Shown: positions 8,315 through 15,659, counted from the first letter of the stretch. The stretch: DNA of 21,710 nucleotides from an uncultured Cuneatibacter sp. (GCA_934234215.1 CAKQHB010000034.1:1-21710), one strand, 5' to 3'. Notes: generated by a model from the sequence alone, not told the origin. Program-made: numbers and translations.

Positions 8315-8510
8315 ACGTCTCTCCGCTTTCTGTGATTGCCTGTACTTTCTTTTCGATCGTGCCGATCTGTTTTTCACAGGACTGCACCAGTTTCATCCCC
8401 TGCTCGTAGCACCGGAACGATTCCTCCAGAGACAGATCTCCTGCCTCCATCTTTGTGAGGATCTCGGAAATCTGGTTCAGCGTTTCCTCAATCGACGTTT
8501 TTTTTGCCAT
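8301..8510 (-). CDS. xseB: Exodeoxyribonuclease VII small subunit
   Basis: 69 aa from the preferred ATG at 8508-8510, a normal XseB size. The protein is two amphipathic helices with the family pattern ETLNQISEILTKMEAGDLSL near the N terminus and a following CYEQG-KLV segment. XseB subunits bind the long helical part of XseA to form the exonuclease VII holoenzyme. A start at 8549 is possible but would add 13 atypical residues inside xseA. GGAGG lies 12 nt before the ATG, slightly far. The start overlaps the xseA 3' end by 23 nt, and the end overlaps ispA by 14 nt. Confidence 0.93.
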   Translation of the reverse strand: MAKKTSIEETLNQISEILTKMEAGDLSLEESFRCYEQGMKLVQSCEKQIGTIEKKVQAITESGETYEFE

Positions 8511-9702
8511 ACTCTGTCTTTTCCTCCACAACTGCCCGGATCTCACCATCCGGAAGGATCAGCTCCAGCCTGTCTCCGGACGCAACCTGCACTACCGATG
8601 TCAGCGTCTGTCCGGATGTGGTTCTCGTATAGGTATAACCACCGCCAAGACGCTTTAACGGGGATTGTGCCTCCAGTCTTCCAGCTAAAAGCTCCAACTG
8701 GTGCTTCTTTTCTGCCAGGATCTGCTGCATCCGCTGCTCCAGACGCAGTGTCACCTCTGCAAGATACTGTCGGTTCTGCAGCATCCGACTCTCCGGGTGC
8801 AGCGACACAAGTCGTCTCGCCTGCTCCGCCAGCATCTTTCTGCACCGGTCTGCGTTCCACTGTACCTGACTACGCATCCGATCTGTCGCTGCCTGCAGTC
8901 GGTCGGACAGATCCTCCACCGAATAAACTGCCAGCTCTGCTGCCGCCGACGGCGTCGGTGCCCGCAGGTCTGCCACAAAATCCGCGATCGTAATATCTGT
9001 CTCATGCCCGACTGCGGAAATGATTGGAGTTTCGCAGTCAAAAATAGCCCGGGCTACGGATTCTTCGTTGAACGCCCACAGATCTTCCATGGAACCGCCG
9101 CCCCGGCCTACGATCATACAGTCAACACGGCCATCCAGTGTCCGGATGCCTTTGCAGATGCTCTCTGCAGCGCCGTCTCCCTGCACGAGAGCCGGATACA
9201 GTAAGATCTGCACAAACGGATTGCGGCGCTTCGTGATCTGGATAATATCCCGCACCGCCGCTCCGGTAGAAGCGGTCACAACGCCCAGCGTCTGAATATA
9301 GGGCGGAATCGACTGCTTGTACGCCTCCGAGAACATCCCCATCTCTTCGAGATATTTCTTCTGCTCCTGAAACCGCAGATACAGATCTCCCTGACCGTCC
9401 TGACGGATCTGGCTCGCATACAGCTGATAGGAACCGGCGCGCTCATACACCTGGATTCTGCCGGTCACGATCACCTGCTGTCCGTTCTCCATACGAAAGG
9501 TCAGCCCGCTGCGGTTTCCGGCAAAAAGGACAGCAGACAATGCACTGCCCTCATCCTTGAGCGTAAAATAAATATGTCCCGAAGGGTGATATTTGCAGTT
9601 TGAGACTTCTCCCTTGACGGAGATCTTACTCAATGCAAAATCCTCCGCGAACAGCCCGCTGATATACCGGTTCACCCGGCTGACACTATATACACTGGCC
9701 AT
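8488..9702 (-). CDS. xseA: Exodeoxyribonuclease VII large subunit
   Basis: 404 aa. An N-terminal OB-fold (about 1-105) binds single-stranded DNA. The catalytic domain carries GRGGGSMEDLWAFNEE at 199-214 and AVGHETDITIADFVADLRAP at 230-249, both strongly conserved. A coiled-coil arm at about 262-345 binds XseB. The C-terminal segment includes RLGGGYTYTR at 351-360. The enzyme degrades single-stranded DNA from both ends. The ATG lies 6 nt after the nusB stop. I see no Shine-Dalgarno sequence in the preceding 20 nt, so translation is probably coupled to nusB termination. Confidence 0.96.
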   Translation of the reverse strand: MASVYSVSRVNRYISGLFAEDFALSKISVKGEVSNCKYHPSGHIYFTLKDEGSALSAVLFAGNRSGLTFRMENGQQVIVTGRIQVYERAGSYQLYASQIRQDGQGDLYLRFQEQKKYLEEMGMFSEAYKQSIPPYIQTLGVVTASTGAAVRDIIQITKRRNPFVQILLYPALVQGDGAAESICKGIRTLDGRVDCMIVGRGGGSMEDLWAFNEESVARAIFDCETPIISAVGHETDITIADFVADLRAPTPSAAAELAVYSVEDLSDRLQAATDRMRSQVQWNADRCRKMLAEQARRLVSLHPESRMLQNRQYLAEVTLRLEQRMQQILAEKKHQLELLAGRLEAQSPLKRLGGGYTYTRTTSGQTLTSVVQVASGDRLELILPDGEIRAVVEEKTEYGKKNVD

Positions 9703-9708
9703 AGTTGT

Positions 9709-10128
9709 TTACAGCCAATTCTGCTCTTTTGCGATGCGTGCCAATACGCCGTTGACAAAGCCCGGTGCGTCCTCGCCGCCGTACCTCTTTGCCAGTTCGA
9801 TTGCCTCGTTGATGGCTACCTTTGTGGGCACTTCCTCATCATACTTCATCTCATAAACACCGAGACGGAGGAGCGCCAGCTCCACCTTTCCGACACGGTT
9901 CAGTCTCCAGCCGTTGATGGCACCCTCAATGATAGGATCTAACTCCGGGATCTTTTCTACGATCTCGGAAGCCTTTCCCAGAAGGAGTGCTCTTTCCTCC
10001 GGCGTTGCTCCTGCCAGCTCGTCTTCCTCAAAGTAGGCTTCCATCTGGGTCTTCACCTCGTCTGCCGGATGAAAATCTACCGGGAATAACAGTTTGAATG
10101 TATGTTCTCTGATTGTTCTGCGATTCAT
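9709..10128 (-). CDS. nusB: Transcription antitermination factor NusB
   Basis: 139 aa, all-helical RNA-binding family. It starts with the RRTIREHTFKLLF segment typical of NusB. It ends with the conserved PTKVAINEAIELAKRYGGED block and the FVNGVLARIA helix. With S10 (NusE), NusB binds boxA RNA and supports rRNA antitermination and ribosome assembly. GAGAGGAATCGA before the ATG gives a good ribosome site. It follows asp23 after a 102-nt gap that holds a possible attenuator hairpin. Confidence 0.95.
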   Translation of the reverse strand: MNRRTIREHTFKLLFPVDFHPADEVKTQMEAYFEEDELAGATPEERALLLGKASEIVEKIPELDPIIEGAINGWRLNRVGKVELALLRLGVYEMKYDEEVPTKVAINEAIELAKRYGGEDAPGFVNGVLARIAKEQNWL

Positions 10129-10159
10129 TCGATTCCTCTCTTTTGCAAGTTCACCAAAA

Positions 10160-10198
10160 GACTGCCTCCCTCTCTATACGAGAATCCGGCAGGCAGTC
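10160..10198 (-). terminator. Attenuator-like hairpin between asp23 and nusB
   Basis: GACTGCCT (10160-10167) pairs perfectly with AGGCAGTC (10191-10198) around a 23-nt loop. On the coding strand the stem is followed by TTTT. The stem is only 8 bp, the loop is large and the T-run is short, so termination would be partial. It could lower expression of nusB and later genes relative to asp23, or mark an mRNA processing end. I found no boxA-like sequence nearby. Confidence 0.45.
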
Positions 10199-10230
10199 CG
10201 CTTGCTCTGCTTCTTATTCTTCTGGTCGGA

Positions 10231-10602
10231 TCAGATGTTAACCCCTTCGATCTGGATGTCCACTTCCAGCACTTCCAGTCCTGTCATGTTCTCAATGGCA
10301 GCCTTTACCTTCTCCTGAACTCTGCGGCTTACTTCCGGAACGCTGAAGCCAAACTCCAGATTCAGAGACAGCACTACGGATACCGTGTTATCTACAACGG
10401 TCAGCTTTACGCCCTTTGACAGCGTCTTCATGCCAAGCTTTCCAACGAGTTCATTTGTAATATTTCCAGCCATGGATGCAACGCCTTCTACTTCGGTGGC
10501 TGCAAGCCCGGCGATAATTGCGACTACCTCATCCGCGATCCGCACTTCTCCGGCTTCTCCGCTCTCAAGCGCATAGGTGTTACGAACAGTTTCTTTCGCC
10601 AT
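10231..10602 (-). CDS. Asp23/Gls24 family envelope stress protein
   Basis: 123-aa soluble protein with no signal peptide or membrane segment. The family core is clear: GEVRIADEVVAIIAGLAATE at 18-37, then GVASMAG, and a C-terminal VEVSR-like and IEGVNI region (VPEVSRRVQEKV, LEVDIQIEGV). Family members such as staphylococcal Asp23 bind the membrane through AmaP and link to cell-envelope stress; no AmaP partner is seen here. In clostridia this paralogue regularly precedes nusB. The start has a strong AGGAGG and lies about 33 nt after the -10 box of the operon promoter, so this is the first gene of the housekeeping operon. Confidence 0.93.
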   Translation of the reverse strand: MAKETVRNTYALESGEAGEVRIADEVVAIIAGLAATEVEGVASMAGNITNELVGKLGMKTLSKGVKLTVVDNTVSVVLSLNLEFGFSVPEVSRRVQEKVKAAIENMTGLEVLEVDIQIEGVNI

Positions 10603-10634
10603 GATAGTACCTCCTAAAATACTCTGATGTTCCT

Positions 10635-10663
10635 ATTATATCAAACTTCATTCTGTTTGCCAA
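10635..10663 (-). promoter_or_regulatory. Sigma-A promoter of the asp23-nusB-...-recN operon
   Basis: On the minus strand TTGGCA (10658-10663) and TATAAT (10635-10640) are separated by exactly 17 nt, a 5/6 and a 6/6 match to consensus. The -35 box starts on the first base after the spoIIIAH stop codon. The predicted start is about 25 nt before the asp23 ATG. This is the best promoter in the window and should drive the operon in vegetative cells. Confidence 0.8.
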
Positions 10664-11317
10664 TCATTTCTTCAGCTCCATCAGCGTGATGACGATGTGC
10701 TCTGCACTGAGCTCCGTCTTGCGCTTAACGATATCCTCGATCTGTGCCCGCTCCGCATCGGTGATACTGCTTCTGCACACCACCACATCCACACTGTCAT
10801 CCAACACACTGACGATGGTATTTTCAAAGCCTTTTGAGGACAACAGCATCTCGATCGTGCTCTCTAACTCCGCCGCGCTCGTCTGCGCCACCAGCTGATC
10901 CACCGCCGCCTGTCTTGTCATTTCCTCCAGTTCCGTGTTATTTACAATTTCCAACAGTGCTTCCCGGTTCTGCCCCCTTGTCTGCTCCCGCGTGAGCTTT
11001 GCCTGTGCGAGAAAATCTGATACCGTCACACCGTTTGTCAGAATCGCTTCTCCCGGACTGCTCACTTCCTCCAGATCGCCGCTTTCCGGCGCAGCTGCCT
11101 CCTGCGGATCATCGAGACTGTCGATCTCCGCCAGATTTTCTCCCGCTGCCGCCGCATCTTCTCCACTTTCCCTCGCAATGTCGGTCTCCGCCTTGCTGCT
11201 TTCTGCAATTCCCAGCATTTCATCTGCCTTTCCGGAATAATTCAGATAGCCTGCCACTGCCACCAGCATCGTCAGTACCGTGAGGATCACCTGGTTTTTC
11301 TTCAAAATCTTTTTCAC
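10664..11317 (-). CDS. spoIIIAH: Stage III sporulation protein AH
   Basis: 217 aa with a single N-terminal membrane segment (about 9-25). An acidic low-complexity linker covers about 32-90. A C-terminal ring-building domain of the YscJ/FliF type follows, containing LTREQTRGQNREALLEIVNN, the EEMTRQAA helix and DAERAQIEDIVKR. SpoIIIAH on the mother-cell side binds forespore SpoIIQ and forms a ring in the intermembrane channel. It starts at GTG (11315-11317) with AAGGAG about 7 nt upstream, 16 nt after spoIIIAG. It is the last gene of the spoIIIA operon. No terminator follows. Confidence 0.94.
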   Translation of the reverse strand: MKKILKKNQVILTVLTMLVAVAGYLNYSGKADEMLGIAESSKAETDIARESGEDAAAAGENLAEIDSLDDPQEAAAPESGDLEEVSSPGEAILTNGVTVSDFLAQAKLTREQTRGQNREALLEIVNNTELEEMTRQAAVDQLVAQTSAAELESTIEMLLSSKGFENTIVSVLDDSVDVVVCRSSITDAERAQIEDIVKRKTELSAEHIVITLMELKK

Positions 11318-11333
11318 CGCTCTACTCCTTCTT

Positions 11334-11885
11334 TTACCCGGATTTCTTCTTTAATACTTGAATTTTATGACCGGGCAGATCAAATAATGCCAGAACTGCA
11401 CTGTGAATTTCGGAAACCTTTGCCGCGGAGTCCGCTCCCTCCGCCACAACAACAATCCCCTCAATCTGCGGCTCCAACGTCTGTACAATGTAGGGAGAAT
11501 CGTTTTCAAAAACTGTTTTTGTCTGTTCTGACTGGCTTATGCTCGTGCGGCTGCCGCCGCTTCCGTCCTCTTCCTGCAAATTTGTTTTTTCCGATGTGAC
11601 GTCCTCCTGCAAAACCTTCTGTCCGGTGTCTTTCAATGAGATCATGACATCCACTCTTCCCACGCCGTCGATCTGCTCCAGAATGCGCTCCACCCGTTTT
11701 TCCAGTGCCTCCACATAGCCTTCCCGGTCCATCTGCTGCACCGTCTCGGATGGAACTTCTGTTTTCTTTGCAGAATCGCCAGAGGTTGGAAGAAACAGCA
11801 CCATCGCCAACAGGATCGCGCAGCCCGCAAGAAGCGGCGTTCGGATCTTTTTATTTTCCAGCCACTTCTGCCATCGTTCTCTCAT
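11334..11885 (-). CDS. spoIIIAG: Stage III sporulation protein AG
   Basis: 183 aa from the preferred start. One membrane segment lies at about residues 16-33. The extracytoplasmic domain has the ring-building pattern: ILEQIDGVGRVDVMISL, then an insertion rich in Glu, Ser and Gly, then EGIVVVAEGADSAAK and the LFDLPGHKIQVLK end. SpoIIIAG forms a large ring in the mother cell-forespore channel. The ATG at 11883-11885 overlaps the spoIIIAF stop as ATGA and has GGAGG 9 nt upstream. An ATG 30 nt further upstream lies inside spoIIIAF and is less likely. Confidence 0.94.
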   Translation of the reverse strand: MRERWQKWLENKKIRTPLLAGCAILLAMVLFLPTSGDSAKKTEVPSETVQQMDREGYVEALEKRVERILEQIDGVGRVDVMISLKDTGQKVLQEDVTSEKTNLQEEDGSGGSRTSISQSEQTKTVFENDSPYIVQTLEPQIEGIVVVAEGADSAAKVSEIHSAVLALFDLPGHKIQVLKKKSG

Positions 11886-12463
11886 TCCGAGACACCTCCT
11901 TCCCCGTGCAGCCACAAAATCACTGTACCCGATTCCAACTGCAATTCTTCAAACAGTGCCTGCTCCAACGCGGTCTGCCGCACGCCCTGCGTATTCTCTC
12001 CCGTGCCGATTTGCACCCGGTCAATGTACACGCTGCCCTCTTTTTGTTCCTGCTCCGCCTTTCGGATCGTTCCCACGATTTGAAGTCCCTGTGTCTCCTC
12101 CAGCCACACATCCACATGAAGCACTTCATACCCCTGCTCCTGCAAAAACTGTTCCGTCTGCTCTTTCAATTTCTGTTCCGCAAGCTGCACGGTCTGCTGC
12201 TCCAGCTGTTGCTCCAGCTCCTGGGCAGACACATCCGACGCCGGTGCGTTCCAAAGCTCCGACACCCGAGCCGACACCTCCTGCAGCGGATTTTCCACTC
12301 CGGTCAACGACAAAACCGGTCGCAGCACAAGCGCCAGAAAAAACAGTCCGAGGAAAAAATGCACATACTTTGCATTCTCCTCCCCCGGCACCAGCTCCTG
12401 CAAAAATCCCGCCGCCAGCAAAAATGCGGTAATCTGAAATGCCCATGTCAGAATTTGATTCAT
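11882..12463 (-). CDS. spoIIIAF: Stage III sporulation protein AF
   Basis: 193 aa. Two hydrophobic helices at the N terminus (about 4-22 and 33-53) anchor it in the mother-cell membrane. A Gln/Glu-rich coiled-coil stretch at about 80-115 leads into a C-terminal domain of the SpoIIIAF family. It is part of the SpoIIIA export-like complex. GGGGAGTGGAG just before the ATG is a strong ribosome site. It lies 16 nt after spoIIIAE and ends in the ATGA overlap with spoIIIAG. The family is poorly conserved in sequence; order in the operon and the two membrane segments support the call. Confidence 0.92.
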   Translation of the reverse strand: MNQILTWAFQITAFLLAAGFLQELVPGEENAKYVHFFLGLFFLALVLRPVLSLTGVENPLQEVSARVSELWNAPASDVSAQELEQQLEQQTVQLAEQKLKEQTEQFLQEQGYEVLHVDVWLEETQGLQIVGTIRKAEQEQKEGSVYIDRVQIGTGENTQGVRQTALEQALFEELQLESGTVILWLHGEGGVSE

Positions 12464-12479
12464 ACCGTCTCCACTCCCC

Positions 12480-13526
12480 TCAGCCCGTCACATTGGTCCC
12501 GGTACATGCGGTCAGCACCGCCAGTGAAACAAAAAACAACAGTCCGCCGAACAGCACTGCCTTCACCAGCAGTCCCAATGCCTTTCCGCAGCCTGCCGCC
12601 ATCTCTGCCATCGCTGCATCCGCTGCCGGCTGGATCAGCGCTGCCACCAGCTGATATCCTCCCGCCAGCAGCAACAATTTGCAGCAGGGCACCGCCATCA
12701 AAAATACCAGCACTAGCATTCCCGCCGCGCCGATGCCATTTTTGATGAGAATGCCGGAGCCAAGCACCGTCCCGATCACTGCCTGCGCGCCCGCTCCAAT
12801 TCCGGGAATGAGGGAGATCAGCCTCGTCCCCACCTGCGTTTTTCCAGAATCCAGCGCCGGAAGCACCAGACCCTGCACAAGCTGCAAACCGAGCAAAGCT
12901 CCTGTTGCCCCTTTGAGCGCACAGGAAATTCCTTTTTCCAGCAGATCACGCATTTTTCCAAACACGTCTCCTCCCGCCAGCTGATCCAAAAACAACAGCA
13001 GCAAAAATACCCGGATTGCCGGAAGCAAGATTCCTGTCACGATCCATTCCACAATCGTCGCTCCGAAAAAAAGCAGCTGTCCCGCCACAGCCGCAGTCGT
13101 CACTTTTCCCGCTGCCGCCACCGCCATTCCATAAATTGGGATTAGCACTTTCATGAAACGAACGATCTGTTCCAATGCCGTCTGCGAAATCATTCCCGCC
13201 GTCTGAAATCCTGCAAACAGCACTCCGATAAATGCCAGATCCAACACATACAGTGCTGTTTTCGATACGCTGCCCTTTGCGAACAATTCCAGAAAGCGGA
13301 TGAGCACACCGCCCGCCACCGCCAGGGCAAGCAGCGTCGCCAGCTGTTTTCTGCCCTGCGCCAGTTCTGCAAACAGGCTGTTCCAGATTGCTTTTCCCAC
13401 AAGGCCGATTCCTTCTGAGACATCGCCTCTTAACAGCGCTCCCACGATCTCCTCAAAAGATACTTCCGACACTGCTTCATTTAATTCTGAAAAGTCATAG
13501 GCGGATATTCCCTCTGCTCCAAACAT
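12480..13526 (-). CDS. spoIIIAE: Stage III sporulation protein AE (polytopic membrane protein)
   Basis: 348 aa with multiple membrane helices from about residue 60 to 345, a typical SpoIIIAE pattern. Recognisable segments are FMKVLIPIYGMAVAAAG at 124-140 and LISLIPGIGAGAQAVIGTVL at 236-255. It is the main membrane subunit of the SpoIIIA transport apparatus. The Bacillus protein is about 400 aa with a cleavable signal peptide. Here a stop codon two codons before the ATG (TGA GGC ATG) rules out extension, so the signal peptide and roughly 40-50 residues are absent. GAGGA precedes the start, 12 nt after spoIIIAD. Confidence 0.95.
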   Translation of the reverse strand: MFGAEGISAYDFSELNEAVSEVSFEEIVGALLRGDVSEGIGLVGKAIWNSLFAELAQGRKQLATLLALAVAGGVLIRFLELFAKGSVSKTALYVLDLAFIGVLFAGFQTAGMISQTALEQIVRFMKVLIPIYGMAVAAAGKVTTAAVAGQLLFFGATIVEWIVTGILLPAIRVFLLLLFLDQLAGGDVFGKMRDLLEKGISCALKGATGALLGLQLVQGLVLPALDSGKTQVGTRLISLIPGIGAGAQAVIGTVLGSGILIKNGIGAAGMLVLVFLMAVPCCKLLLLAGGYQLVAALIQPAADAAMAEMAAGCGKALGLLVKAVLFGGLLFFVSLAVLTACTGTNVTG

Positions 13527-13538
13527 GCCTCATCCTCC

Positions 13539-13925
13539 TCACGCAGTGTGCAGCAGCTCCTGCAGCATCGACAATAATCCCAGCAGCACCGGCAGTGACA
13601 CTGCCAGAATACTCAGTCTTGCGAAGATTCGGATCTGCTGTCCCAATGTCTGACATCCCGCATCCTGACAGATGCCCGCTGCAAATTCCGCCAGATAGGT
13701 GATGCCCAGCACCTTTAACAAAATCCGCTGATATTCCGGCTCCAGCGCCAGATAATCTTCCATCTGCCGAATCCCATCCACGACTTCTTCCAGTCTGCCC
13801 ACCGACAAAAACAGAATCAGACAAGTCCCGGCCAGCGTCAGATAAATCCGGTATTCCGGTTTTTCTTTTTGGAACTGTACCGACAAAATCGCTGTCAGCA
13901 CTCCCGCGATCGCTATTTTTTCCAT
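13539..13925 (-). CDS. spoIIIAD: Stage III sporulation protein AD
   Basis: 128 aa with about four hydrophobic helices: 1-20, 27-46, a middle segment near 70-90 and 100-125. It belongs with SpoIIIAC to a family that resembles FliQ-like export subunits. The conserved LLKVLGITYLAEFAAGICQDAG stretch lies at about 69-90. It probably packs with SpoIIIAE in the mother-cell membrane. It follows spoIIIAC after 15 nt. Confidence 0.95.
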   Translation of the reverse strand: MEKIAIAGVLTAILSVQFQKEKPEYRIYLTLAGTCLILFLSVGRLEEVVDGIRQMEDYLALEPEYQRILLKVLGITYLAEFAAGICQDAGCQTLGQQIRIFARLSILAVSLPVLLGLLSMLQELLHTA

Positions 13926-13940
13926 CTCTCATCCGCTCTC

Positions 13941-14135
13941 CTACAGTGCAAACAACGCCTGTATCGTCTGAAACAGATCATAAATATACGGAATGATCCA
14001 CGACAGCACAAGGATCAGCCCCGCCAGACTTGTCAGAAATGCGTGTTCCTCTCTGCCGCTGTGTTTCAGGATCTGGCTGATCACCGAAACCAGGATTCCC
14101 ACTGCCGCAATTTTAAAGATCAGATTTACCTCCAT
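13941..14135 (-). CDS. spoIIIAC: Stage III sporulation protein AC
   Basis: 64 aa, close to the usual 66-68. Two membrane helices (about 5-22 and 34-58) are joined by a short charged loop with KHSGREEHAF. It starts with the family pattern MEVNLIFKIAAVGI. It is a small subunit of the SpoIIIA export-like machine. It begins 13 nt after spoIIIAB with a GGGAG ribosome site about 8 nt upstream. Confidence 0.94.
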   Translation of the reverse strand: MEVNLIFKIAAVGILVSVISQILKHSGREEHAFLTSLAGLILVLSWIIPYIYDLFQTIQALFAL

Positions 14136-14148
14136 CTCCGGTCTCCCT

Positions 14149-14685
14149 TCACAGCAGCAAAACCATCAGAAATGCGGCTCCTAACATGCCCAGATTCCGA
14201 TACAGTCTGCTGCGTATCTTTCCCTCCTCCTGCGCGGTCTTTGCAATCTCCTCCAGCTGTTCCAGATAATACGTAAGCATCTCCAACTGCTGTTTTTGAT
14301 CCACCGCTCCGAGACTTGTTCCGAGATTTTGCAGCAGACGGTTTTCCTCCTCCTGATGACAGCCGCCCTCCCAAAAAATCCGGCGTTCTTTTTCCCACAA
14401 TTCGCAAAAGCTCTCCGTTCCTTTTTCCAGATCGGTCACAAGGGCATTCAGCCACGCCTTACAATGCCGCTCCTCTGCACTGTCGCCAAACCGCTTTTCG
14501 ATCCTCTCAAAAACCTGCTGCAACGCGAGACTTCCATAGCGCACTTCCCCTTTTAGCGACAGCAGGATCTGACGCAGATAGTCCAATTCCCGCCATCTCC
14601 TCACCGCCTGTTCTCCCTGCGCCCAGCCAAACCACACACAGCCTACCATCAGTACGACTCCTGCGATCCATTTTGCTCTCTCCAA
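14149..14685 (-). CDS. spoIIIAB: Stage III sporulation protein AB
   Basis: 178 aa from a TTG start. One N-terminal hydrophobic segment (about 4-22) is followed by a long helical domain related to GspF-type secretion proteins, with ELDYLRQILLSLKGEVRYGS at about 33-52. A C-terminal hydrophobic helix ends in FLMVLLL. The family normally begins a few residues before the first membrane helix. The only in-frame initiator there is TTG at 14683-14685, with AAGGGG about 8 nt upstream. The next upstream ATG (14793) lies deep in spoIIIAA and would add 36 unrelated residues. The chosen start overlaps spoIIIAA by 37 nt. Confidence 0.9.
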   Translation of the reverse strand: MERAKWIAGVVLMVGCVWFGWAQGEQAVRRWRELDYLRQILLSLKGEVRYGSLALQQVFERIEKRFGDSAEERHCKAWLNALVTDLEKGTESFCELWEKERRIFWEGGCHQEEENRLLQNLGTSLGAVDQKQQLEMLTYYLEQLEEIAKTAQEEGKIRSRLYRNLGMLGAAFLMVLLL

Positions 14686-15575
14686 ACATACCGCCCCTTC
14701 CCGTCTGCAATCACCTGCACATGTCCCGGCTTCGGCTTTCTCGAAAGCAGCACGATCCGCTCTATGCCGACTTCCCGCATCCAGATGCCCCATTCCGGAT
14801 GTTCCAGCAGAGTCCGAATGTCACTGCCATGTAGCGTCGCCAATATCATGCAGCCCGCTCCACTGACCTGCAGCAGACTTTCCCGATCCTTCTCGCCGCT
14901 GATCTCATCCACCGCCAGCACCTGCGGATTCATCACTCGGAGCATTTGCATGATCGCATCCTGTTTTTCGTATCCTGCCAGAAGATCTGTCCGCTTTCCC
15001 AGATAATTTTGCGGAATGCCTTCCACGCAGGCAGACAGCTCCATCCGCTCATCCACCACCGACACCCGCAGTCCCGGATATTTTTTCGTTCCGTCCGAAA
15101 GTCCCCGTATCAAATCCCGCAAAAGCGTTGTCTTGCCGCAGCCCGGCGGCGACATCAGAAGAGTGTGGCACAGCCTGTCCCCGTCATGCAAAAACGGCAG
15201 CAGCCAGTCTCCGCAGCCGAGCTGTTCCTTTGCCAGACGGATGTTCAGACAGGTGATCTGCTGCAGTGTCCGCTGTCTGCCAGTACCGATTCCCTGCCCG
15301 GAGACGCCGATGCGATGTCCGCCGCCTATGGAGAGAAACCCTTCCCGCAGCTGTTCCTCGCAGGAATACAGCGAGTATCTGCTGGCATGTTCCAAAATAT
15401 AGCGCACTTCCTCAAGCTCCACCGGCTCTCTCGAAAAATATTCCCGGCGCAGCGTCAAAATCTGCATGGGCTGTCCCACCCGCAGATGCAGCTCTGTAAT
15501 CTCTTCCCATCGTTCCGGCAGTCGTTCCAGCCTCTCTCTCGTCCGGGCAGGCAACACCTTCCACACCTCTTTCAC
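14649..15575 (-). CDS. spoIIIAA: Stage III sporulation protein AA, ATPase
   Basis: 308-aa secretion-type ATPase. Walker A PPGCGKTT is at 143-150, Walker B VLAVDE at 219-224 and a TLHG segment at 247-250. The N-terminal domain includes the conserved GYR-like block LSIGGGHRIGVSG at 81-93. It powers the SpoIIIA channel complex. It starts at GTG (15573-15575) with GGAGG 7 nt upstream. An ATG at 15582 is out of frame. It is the first gene of the eight-gene operon, which in Bacillus is transcribed in the mother cell by sigma-E. Confidence 0.95.
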   Translation of the reverse strand: MKEVWKVLPARTRERLERLPERWEEITELHLRVGQPMQILTLRREYFSREPVELEEVRYILEHASRYSLYSCEEQLREGFLSIGGGHRIGVSGQGIGTGRQRTLQQITCLNIRLAKEQLGCGDWLLPFLHDGDRLCHTLLMSPPGCGKTTLLRDLIRGLSDGTKKYPGLRVSVVDERMELSACVEGIPQNYLGKRTDLLAGYEKQDAIMQMLRVMNPQVLAVDEISGEKDRESLLQVSGAGCMILATLHGSDIRTLLEHPEWGIWMREVGIERIVLLSRKPKPGHVQVIADGKGRYVWREQNGSQESY

Positions 15576-15596
15576 AATCCATCCTCCTGTACTCTC

Positions 15597-15626
15597 AATA
15601 TATGAAAAGAAGGAGGTCTGTTATTC
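15597..15626 (-). promoter_or_regulatory. Putative sigma-E promoter of the spoIIIA operon
   Basis: On the minus strand CATATATT (15597-15604) resembles the sigma-E -10 box CATACAAT (6 of 8). GAATAAC (15620-15626) is a possible -35 box with a 15-nt spacer. The operon is under sigma-E in Bacillus, so such a site is expected here. The -35 candidate lies within the stem of the rlmH terminator. Match quality is moderate. Confidence 0.4.
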
Positions 15627-15644
15627 CTGCAAATAACAGCCTCC
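15612..15644 (-). terminator. rlmH terminator
   Basis: GGAGG plus CTGTTATT (15612-15625, one bulged T) pairs with AATAACAG plus CCTCC (15632-15644) around a 6-nt loop. On the minus strand the stem is followed by TTCTTTT. It lies 15 nt after the rlmH stop and separates rlmH from spoIIIAA. Confidence 0.7.
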
Positions 15645-15659
15645 TCCTACGAGATTGAC

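Noticed and set aside
11705..12745. 346-aa rightward open frame opposite spoIIIAF and its neighbours
   Set aside because: It is antisense to well-identified spoIIIA genes, with low-complexity Leu/His/Arg/Pro composition typical of shadow frames.
13495..13932. Alternative leftward 145-aa frame over spoIIIAD, considered as a missing SpoIIIAE N terminus
   Set aside because: It is another frame of spoIIIAD, Gly/Asp/Ser-rich, with no signal-peptide character.
14507..14710. Leftward frame starting with ATG at 14689, near the expected spoIIIAB start
   Set aside because: The ATG is in the wrong frame; the SpoIIIAB membrane helix and family pattern are in the frame starting at TTG 14685.
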